From assembly GCA_039621445.1 (NCBI GenBank), contig CP154955.1, positions 33,091,417-33,155,416 on the forward strand: 64,000 nucleotides of DNA, given 5' to 3'. The translations under genes and the position numbers were made by a program. The stretch comes from Euglena gracilis (Eukaryota > Euglenida > Euglenophyceae > Euglenales). Below, one piece after another: positions 63,823 through 64,000 of this stretch (position 1 is the first letter of the stretch; the number at the start of each line of letters is the position of its first letter). A model generated the notes under the pieces. The model was not told where the DNA came from and did no database searches. It worked only from the letters and a program-made list of their open reading frames with translations.

Positions 63823-64000
63823 CTGTGGGGGGGGGGGCCATCGGCGAGAGACAAGGTTGTTGCTCCGTGGCTCGCCGGATTCTCCCTCGCGGTTCCATTC
63901 CTGGGGGGGGGGGGGGGGCAGTTGACCGTGTAGTTCTGGTCCAGCTGACCGGATCAAGACACAGCCCGCCCGGCCCTGATCTGATGACTGATCTGATGGA

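Noticed and set aside
1-64000. tRNA, rRNA or snRNA genes
   Set aside because: I looked for cloverleaf and conserved small-RNA sequences and recognised none. A covariance-model search would be needed to exclude them.

Overview
This is a window of a nuclear eukaryotic genome, probably from a GC-biased, intron-rich unicellular flagellate or alga. I cannot place the lineage. Three things point to a eukaryote: coding sequence comes in short exons of about 35-260 bases with GT-AG or apparent GC-AG boundaries; the repeat load is very heavy; and no bacterial-type operon, tRNA, rRNA or CRISPR array is visible. Long C runs often precede acceptors or follow donors on the coding strand, so they read as G runs on the given strand. 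No translation in the window is a full-length protein. Every gene call here is a chain of exons I assembled by eye from acceptor, donor, reading phase and protein resemblance.

Every convincing exon lies on the minus strand. From right to left: (1) the 3' end of an ankyrin-repeat gene, about 63.8-62.67 kb; (2) gene A, from about 59.4 kb (perhaps 61.7 kb) to 24.25 kb, coding for leucine-rich repeats, an EF-hand pair, a long charged coiled coil and degenerate 33-residue ankyrin-like repeats; (3) gene B, about 24.0-13.26 kb, coding for a Q-rich segment, tandemly duplicated ankyrin-like repeats and a Pro/Ala-rich tail; (4) gene C, about 11.6-1.3 kb, an unidentified Lys/Arg-rich protein in scattered exons that may be more than one gene.

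The genes are embedded in repeats. Gene A has a 12.2-kb intron (43,041-55,200) that carries a 5.3-kb array of a 12-bp unit, a 172-bp tandem repeat and several inverted-repeat elements. Another gene A intron holds an 18-bp minisatellite. Gene B has an exon split by an 848-bp element with 12-bp inverted ends and an exact 8-bp target duplication. A stack of three insertions at 31.55-32.65 kb can be read directly against an uninterrupted copy of the same host repeat at 34.0-34.2 kb.

LRR, EF-hand and ankyrin modules are protein-interaction and calcium-sensing modules, so genes A, B and the right-hand gene are probably scaffold or regulatory proteins of related architecture. Their exact functions cannot be read from the sequence.
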